Source: Hominimerdicola alba (GTDB lineage: Bacteria; Bacillota; Clostridia; Oscillospirales; Ruminococcaceae). From it: 64,000 nt of DNA. How positions within the stretch are numbered: the first letter of the stretch is position 1; the number at the start of each line of letters is the position of its first letter. Below the pieces are notes generated by a model. That model saw nothing but the letters and a program-made list of their open reading frames with translations, ran no database searches and was not told the origin of the DNA. The stretch spans positions 1 through 64,000 of the forward strand of contig NZ_FOKQ01000008.1 in the NCBI RefSeq assembly GCF_900112155.1. The letters run 5' to 3'. Of the stretch, positions 60,107-64,000 are shown piece by piece. Made by a program: the position numbers and the translations under genes.

Positions 60107-61438
60107 ATGTCTACAAGAGTGGGAATGGTTTCTCTTGGGTGTCCCAAAAACCAGGTTGACGCCGAGCATATGCTTTATGACCTTAAAAAAGAGGGCTATG
60201 AGCTTGTGAGCGACGCTGCGCTGGCTGATGTGGTCATCGTTAATACCTGCGGTTTTATTGAATCTGCCAAACAGGAAGCTATCGATACGATACTGGAATT
60301 CTGCACCCTTAAAGAAGAGGGCAGGATAAAGCACGTTATCGCTACCGGCTGCCTTGCTGAGCGTTACCGCGATGAGATGAAAAAGGAGATACCCGAGCTT
60401 GACGCTGTTGTGGGTCTTGGTTCAAACGGCAAGATAGCCGAGATAATCAGGGATCTTTACCGTACCGAAGAAAGTGTTTGTGCATACGGCAGCAAGACTG
60501 ATCTTCCTCTTGAGGGCGGAAGACTGATATCCACCGAGCCTTTCTTTGCATATCTTAAAATAGCAGAGGGTTGCTCCAACTGCTGTACCTACTGTGCTAT
60601 ACCTGCAATAAGAGGTAAATTCCGCAGCAGAAAAATGGAAGATATCCTTGAAGAAGCAAAGTGGCTGGCTGAACACGGCGTTACCGAGCTTGTAGTCATA
60701 GCACAGGATACAACACGCTACGGCGAGGATATCTACGGAAAGTCTATGCTTCCCGAACTGCTGAAAAAGCTCTGTGAGATAGATGGTTTTAAATGGATAA
60801 GAACACTTTACAGCTATCCTGAGCGCATCAGCGATGAGTTCATCGATGTTCTTGCGACCGAGGATAAGCTGGTCAAGTATATAGATATGCCTATCCAGCA
60901 CTGCAACGGTGATGTTTTGAAGAGAATGAACCGTGCAGGTGACGAAGCATTTCTGCTGGAACTTATACAGAAGCTCAGGGCAAGGATCCCTGATATCGTG
61001 CTGAGGACTACCCTCATAGCTGGATTCCCCGGTGAGACCGAAGCTCAGTTTGAGGAACTTTGCGAGTTTGTGAAGAATGTTGGATTTGAGAGACTGGGCT
61101 GCTTTGCTTATTCTCCCGAAGAGGGCACTAAGGCTTATTCCATGCCCGATCAGGTTGATGAAGTTACAAGAAACAGACGCGCCGATATCATCATGCAGGA
61201 GCAGATGCTGGTGACTGAAAGATACAATCAGGCTCAGCTTGGCAAGACAGTCGAGATAGTATGCGAAGGCTTTGACCGTTACGCAGAGTGCTATTTCGGC
61301 AGAGGTGCAGCAGATGCGCCCGAGATAGACGGAAAGGTATTCTTTACCTCCGAGAAAAAAGTCGCAGTGGGACAGTATGTCAAGGTTGAGTTATTTGATA
61401 CACTTGATTATGATCTGCTGGGAACTGTAACGGAATAA
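60107..61438 (+). CDS. rimO: ribosomal protein S12 methylthiotransferase RimO
   Basis: 443 aa, ATG with ATAGGAG upstream. N-terminal MTTase cysteines (MVSLGCPKNQVDAEHM, NTCGF, ATGCLAERY), the radical-SAM cluster CSNCCTYCAIP, and a C-terminal TRAM domain (ARYNQAQLGKTVEIV..GFDRYAECYFGRG). The SLGCPKN..D start distinguishes RimO from MiaB. It adds a methylthio group to an aspartate of S12. Two iron-sulfur clusters, oxygen-sensitive. pgsA follows by 13 bases. Confidence 0.95.
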   Translation: MSTRVGMVSLGCPKNQVDAEHMLYDLKKEGYELVSDAALADVVIVNTCGFIESAKQEAIDTILEFCTLKEEGRIKHVIATGCLAERYRDEMKKEIPELDAVVGLGSNGKIAEIIRDLYRTEESVCAYGSKTDLPLEGGRLISTEPFFAYLKIAEGCSNCCTYCAIPAIRGKFRSRKMEDILEEAKWLAEHGVTELVVIAQDTTRYGEDIYGKSMLPELLKKLCEIDGFKWIRTLYSYPERISDEFIDVLATEDKLVKYIDMPIQHCNGDVLKRMNRAGDEAFLLELIQKLRARIPDIVLRTTLIAGFPGETEAQFEELCEFVKNVGFERLGCFAYSPEEGTKAYSMPDQVDEVTRNRRADIIMQEQMLVTERYNQAQLGKTVEIVCEGFDRYAECYFGRGAADAPEIDGKVFFTSEKKVAVGQYVKVELFDTLDYDLLGTVTE

Positions 61439-61451
61439 GGAGGGCTTTTCG

Positions 61452-62045
61452 ATGAAGAAAATGAATCTGCCAAACAAGCTTACTGTTCTGAGAGTAATAC
61501 TCATACCATTCTTCATGGTATTCATGCTTTGCTTTGAGATAGGTCCGAGACTGCATACTATACTTGCGATGTCGGTGTTTATAATCGCTTCGCTGACTGA
61601 TATGCTGGACGGCAAGATAGCAAGGGCGCAGAACCTTGTCACAACATTCGGCAAATTTCTCGACCCGCTGGCTGATAAGCTGCTGGTCATGGTAGCGCTG
61701 ATATGTTTCACCTTTGAAAGATGGATCGACCCTATCGCAGTAGTCATCATACTGTCGAGAGAATTCATGGTCACAGGTCTGAGGCTCGTTGTTGCGGGCG
61801 AGGGCGTTGTGGTAGCCGCAGGAATCTGGGGCAAGCTGAAGACAGCCTTCACAATGGTGGCTATGATAGCTATAATGTTCATGCAGATAATCTACCCCGA
61901 GCTTAAAGGCGCACCAGACCTCAACTGGACACACCCTGTGTTCCTGCTGAATGAGGTGCTTATCTGGATAGCTGTTATACTCACCGTAATATCGGGTGGC
62001 GTTTATCTTAAAGCTTACGCGAAGTATATCGACCCTAACGAATAA
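61452..62045 (+). CDS. pgsA: CDP-diacylglycerol-glycerol-3-phosphate 3-phosphatidyltransferase
   Basis: 197 aa, ATG with AAGGAGGG upstream. Five or so membrane helices and the CDP-alcohol transferase motif DMLDGKIARAQNLVTTFGKFLDPLADK (D-G-x2-A-R-x8-G-x3-D-x3-D). It makes phosphatidylglycerol phosphate, the precursor of phosphatidylglycerol and cardiolipin. Operon with rimO. Length matches the family. Confidence 0.94.
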   Translation: MKKMNLPNKLTVLRVILIPFFMVFMLCFEIGPRLHTILAMSVFIIASLTDMLDGKIARAQNLVTTFGKFLDPLADKLLVMVALICFTFERWIDPIAVVIILSREFMVTGLRLVVAGEGVVVAAGIWGKLKTAFTMVAMIAIMFMQIIYPELKGAPDLNWTHPVFLLNEVLIWIAVILTVISGGVYLKAYAKYIDPNE

Positions 62046-62074
62046 TATAATATTCCCAAAATGCGCATCAGCAA

Positions 62075-62308
62075 GAGTACCACGCATTAGTGACGTTCAG
62101 AGAAAAGCCGTTTGGTGCAAGGCTAAGTCACGGCGTAGGGAAGTGCGGCTGACAGCAGGGAGAGGGGAACGGCAAGGCTCAGTATCCCTCCTCGTTTATC
62201 CGCGTTAAGGATATCAAGGCTGTACAGAATATGTACAGTGAAACGGAGTGGGACCGCGGGATCTCTCGCCTCCGAATACGCATATATCGCGTGTTCGGGG
62301 GCTTTTTT
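62075..62308 (+). promoter_or_regulatory. T-box leader, probably tRNA-Cys specific, with terminator
   Basis: An AGAGTAC stem-I start, an AGAGAA bulge, a distal loop with GGTGCAAGGC (62113-62122) and a conserved T-box sequence, GGAGTGGGACCGCGG (62245-62259), occur in T-box order. The terminator is CCTCCGAATACGC / GCGTGTTCGGGGG plus a T-run (62269-62308). A TGC codon at 62144-62146 lies where the specifier should be, fitting cysteine, and the genes downstream are cysE and cysS. Uncharged tRNA-Cys would block termination. A TATAAT-like -10 lies at 62046-62051, next to the pgsA stop. Confidence 0.88.
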
Positions 62309-62387
62309 ATTTATTAGAGATCTGTTCTTTTAAAACGCAGTAAGTAAGATTTATTGATATGTTTATTCAGAGATACGGAGGGTCAAC

Positions 62388-63059
62388 ATGAGTAAGTTGA
62401 TAACCAGGATCATCAGAAGCTACAAAGAGGAGATACAGTCCATCAAGGACAGAGACCCCGCTGCCACCAGCACTTTGGAGATTCTGACTTATTCAGGACT
62501 GCACGCGGTGGCTATGTACCGTGTTGCACACTGGTTCTATCTTAAAAATTTAAAGTTCGTAGCCAGGGTAATATCCCAGACGGCACGTTTTCTCACGGGT
62601 ATCGAGATACATCCGGGTGCAAAGATAGGCAAGGGTCTCCTGATAGACCACGGCGCCGGTGTCGTTATCGGTGAAACAGCTGAGATTGGCGATAACTGTC
62701 TGCTGTATCAGGGCTGTACCCTTGGCGGTACTGGCAAGGATCAGGGCAAGCGTCATCCTACTTTGGGCAACAATGTGATGGTGGGCTGTGGTGCTAAGGT
62801 GCTGGGTCCTTTCAAGGTCGGTGATAATTCGAAGATAGCGGCTAACGCTGTTGTTCTTGAATCTGTTCCGCCCAACTGTACTGCTGTGGGCGTTCCCGCT
62901 AAAGTCGTCAAGCAGAACGGCAAGCGCACTCTCGATCTCGATCAGGTGCATATGCCCGACCCTGTATCTCAGGAACTCTGCAAGGATAGGCTTGAGATAG
63001 AACGTCTTAAAAAGCGAATTGAAGAGCTTGAAAAGCGTATAGGTCAAGAGGGCGAGTAA
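62388..63059 (+). CDS. cysE: serine O-acetyltransferase
   Basis: 223 aa, ATG with ACGGAGGG upstream. N-terminal helices, then the left-handed beta-helix of hexapeptide repeats: [43 protein letters not shown], with the catalytic histidines. It acetylates serine to O-acetylserine in cysteine synthesis. C-terminal coiled tail ([15 protein letters not shown]) is longer than in E. coli. First gene behind the T-box; the next gene starts directly at its stop. Confidence 0.95.
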   Translation: MSKLITRIIRSYKEEIQSIKDRDPAATSTLEILTYSGLHAVAMYRVAHWFYLKNLKFVARVISQTARFLTGIEIHPGAKIGKGLLIDHGAGVVIGETAEIGDNCLLYQGCTLGGTGKDQGKRHPTLGNNVMVGCGAKVLGPFKVGDNSKIAANAVVLESVPPNCTAVGVPAKVVKQNGKRTLDLDQVHMPDPVSQELCKDRLEIERLKKRIEELEKRIGQEGE

Positions 63060-63668
63060 ATGGATAGTATCGAGCTTATCGAGATATTGCTGGCGAAGCC
63101 TTATCTTTACACCTGCGGCGAAAGCCTTATCGCCCTGAGGACATTTCTGAACGGATATGCCTTTTGCAGGATAGAAAATCAACTGACGGGCGGAGCAAAA
63201 CCTGCCTATTCGCTGCTGCCTGCTGACTGGGGACTGTTCACGGAATATGTCCGCTGCAGCCTGACCTACGATGAACCCAATGCAGACTGGTTCGATATTC
63301 TGATGACCTATTTCGGCGACAAAGAGGGCTACCGAATGTTCGTCAACTATTTCGACAGTTTCAGACGGCTGGAGATATCGTCTTACAAGCGTGCGACACT
63401 TACAGAAGAACAGCAGCAATTCTATTCGCAGAACAGCGGAAAATCTCTTGTGCCACTGGCGTACTATGTTGCGGATATAAACAGGGGAGCCTGTTATCTT
63501 GCCGCCTGCGAATTTGATAACGAAGTTCATCGGACAGCAAGGGTCTACAAAACCGAGGAAGAAGCTCTGCTTGACGCTGAGAAGCTTTTCGGCGTAGAAC
63601 TCAACTGGTTCGGCGTAACAGGAGTAGAAGAACTGAATTTCAGAAAGCCTGTACGGCTTTTGGTTTAA
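63060..63668 (+). CDS. unknown protein between cysE and cysS
   Basis: 202 aa, ATG immediately after the cysE stop, 18 bases before cysS. Soluble, mixed composition (LIEILLAKPYLYTCGESLIALRTFLNGYAF; WFDILMTYFGDKEGYRMFVNYFDSFRR; a C-terminal EALLDAEKLFGVELNWFG). No known motif, signal peptide or membrane helix. Its tight position in the T-box controlled cysteine operon suggests a role tied to cysteine or cysteinyl-tRNA, but this is inference. Confidence 0.75.
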   Translation: MDSIELIEILLAKPYLYTCGESLIALRTFLNGYAFCRIENQLTGGAKPAYSLLPADWGLFTEYVRCSLTYDEPNADWFDILMTYFGDKEGYRMFVNYFDSFRRLEISSYKRATLTEEQQQFYSQNSGKSLVPLAYYVADINRGACYLAACEFDNEVHRTARVYKTEEEALLDAEKLFGVELNWFGVTGVEELNFRKPVRLLV

Positions 63669-63686
63669 AAAACTAGGAGGATACAA

Positions 63687-64000
63687 ATGAAGATTTATAA
63701 CACACTCAGTCACAAAGTGGAAGAATTCGTACCGAATACTGCGGGAAAGGTATCTATGTATACCTGCGGTCCTACGGTATATCACTTTGCACACATCGGC
63801 AACCTGAGAAGCTATATCATGGAGGACGTTCTGGAGAAGTATATGCGCTGGAGCGGTCTTGATGTTAAGCGCGTTATGAACATCACCGATGTTGGTCATC
63901 TTACTTCTGACGGCGACACAGGCGACGACAAGATGCTCAAAGGTGCAAAGCGCGAGCACAAGACAGTTATGGAGATAGCTAAATTTTACACCGATGCTTT
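63687..64000 (+). CDS. cysS: cysteinyl-tRNA synthetase, 5' part (runs off the window)
   Basis: ATG 63687 with AGGAGG upstream; open to the edge for 104 codons, so only the N-terminal fifth is visible. MKIYNTLSHKVEEFVPN, then CGPTVYHFAHIGNLRS, which holds the HIGH-type motif and zinc-binding cysteine of class I CysRS, and VMNITDVGHLTSDG are typical. It charges tRNA-Cys and is under the same T-box as cysE. Truncated only by the window. Confidence 0.95.
   Translation, partial: MKIYNTLSHKVEEFVPNTAGKVSMYTCGPTVYHFAHIGNLRSYIMEDVLEKYMRWSGLDVKRVMNITDVGHLTSDGDTGDDKMLKGAKREHKTVMEIAKFYTDA

Noticed and set aside
62550-63959. 469-codon minus-strand frame opposite cysE, the 202-aa gene and cysS
   Set aside because: It lies antisense to three well-supported plus-strand genes with ribosome sites and family motifs; composition has no recognisable domain. 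Shadow frame.

Overview
The window looks like a chromosome segment of a low-to-mid GC anaerobic Firmicute of the Ruminococcaceae, most like a rumen Ruminococcus. The evidence is the gene families (secreted fibronectin-type and GH25 proteins, a cohesin-like domain, a bulb-lectin protein reminiscent of the Ruminococcus albus bacteriocin albusin B), strong AGGAGG-type ribosome sites, frequent TTG/GTG starts, and many textbook promoters (TTGACA, 17 bases, TATAAT). The species is inference; the family-level impression is firmer.

Bases 1-14228 are accessory DNA, AT-rich and in pieces. At the right edge (14184-14228) lies a 45-base copy of the 3' half of tRNA-Trp, from the anticodon loop to CCA, with no 5' half. 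This is the usual scar left at the far end of an element that integrated into a tRNA gene, so 1-14228 is probably the right part of an integrated element whose intact tRNA and integrase lie left of the window. It carries, from the left: a cyclic-di-GMP-I riboswitch firing out of the window; a DUF4116-like/metallophosphoesterase protein; a dead serine recombinase; a PD-(D/E)XK nuclease with a small partner; a truncated YedK fragment; a secreted protein built of TRAF-like zinc fingers; a type IA topoisomerase broken by two A7 frameshifts; a bulb-lectin secreted protein inserted between two copies of an xre/topB junction; XRE and winged-helix replication/control genes; a ribbon-helix-helix protein; a Fic protein; and a gene tail.

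Bases 14.4-36.5 kb hold lineage-specific genes. These are a large secreted FnIII protein, a zinc-ribbon membrane protein, two c-di-GMP enzymes of odd build (LacI-type sensor plus GGDEF; EAL plus beta-helix repeats), a tail-anchored J-like protein divergent from an operon of unknown genes with a cyclophilin, a cohesin-like membrane protein, an RlmD/RumA-type methyltransferase, and a MoxR-DUF58-transglutaminase operon.

Bases 36.5-64 kb are mainly housekeeping: queA; a lysine riboswitch controlling asd-dapA-dapB; three tandem paralogous membrane proteins (the first with a T9 frameshift); fhs; a DUF3810 protein; tsaE-tsaB; rpiB; a GH25 lysozyme; a lipoprotein; a two-component system running into DUF1385-prmC-LRR; a 103-bp MITE-like palindrome; recA-recX; rimO-pgsA; and a T-box (probably cysteine) leading cysE, an unknown gene and cysS, which runs off the right edge.

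The most interesting leads are the TRAF-like secreted protein, the lectin/bacteriocin candidate framed by a duplication, the EAL-beta-helix fusion, and the tRNA-Trp scar. Three frameshifts all lie in homopolymers and all lack one base, so sequencing error must be ruled out before those genes are called dead.
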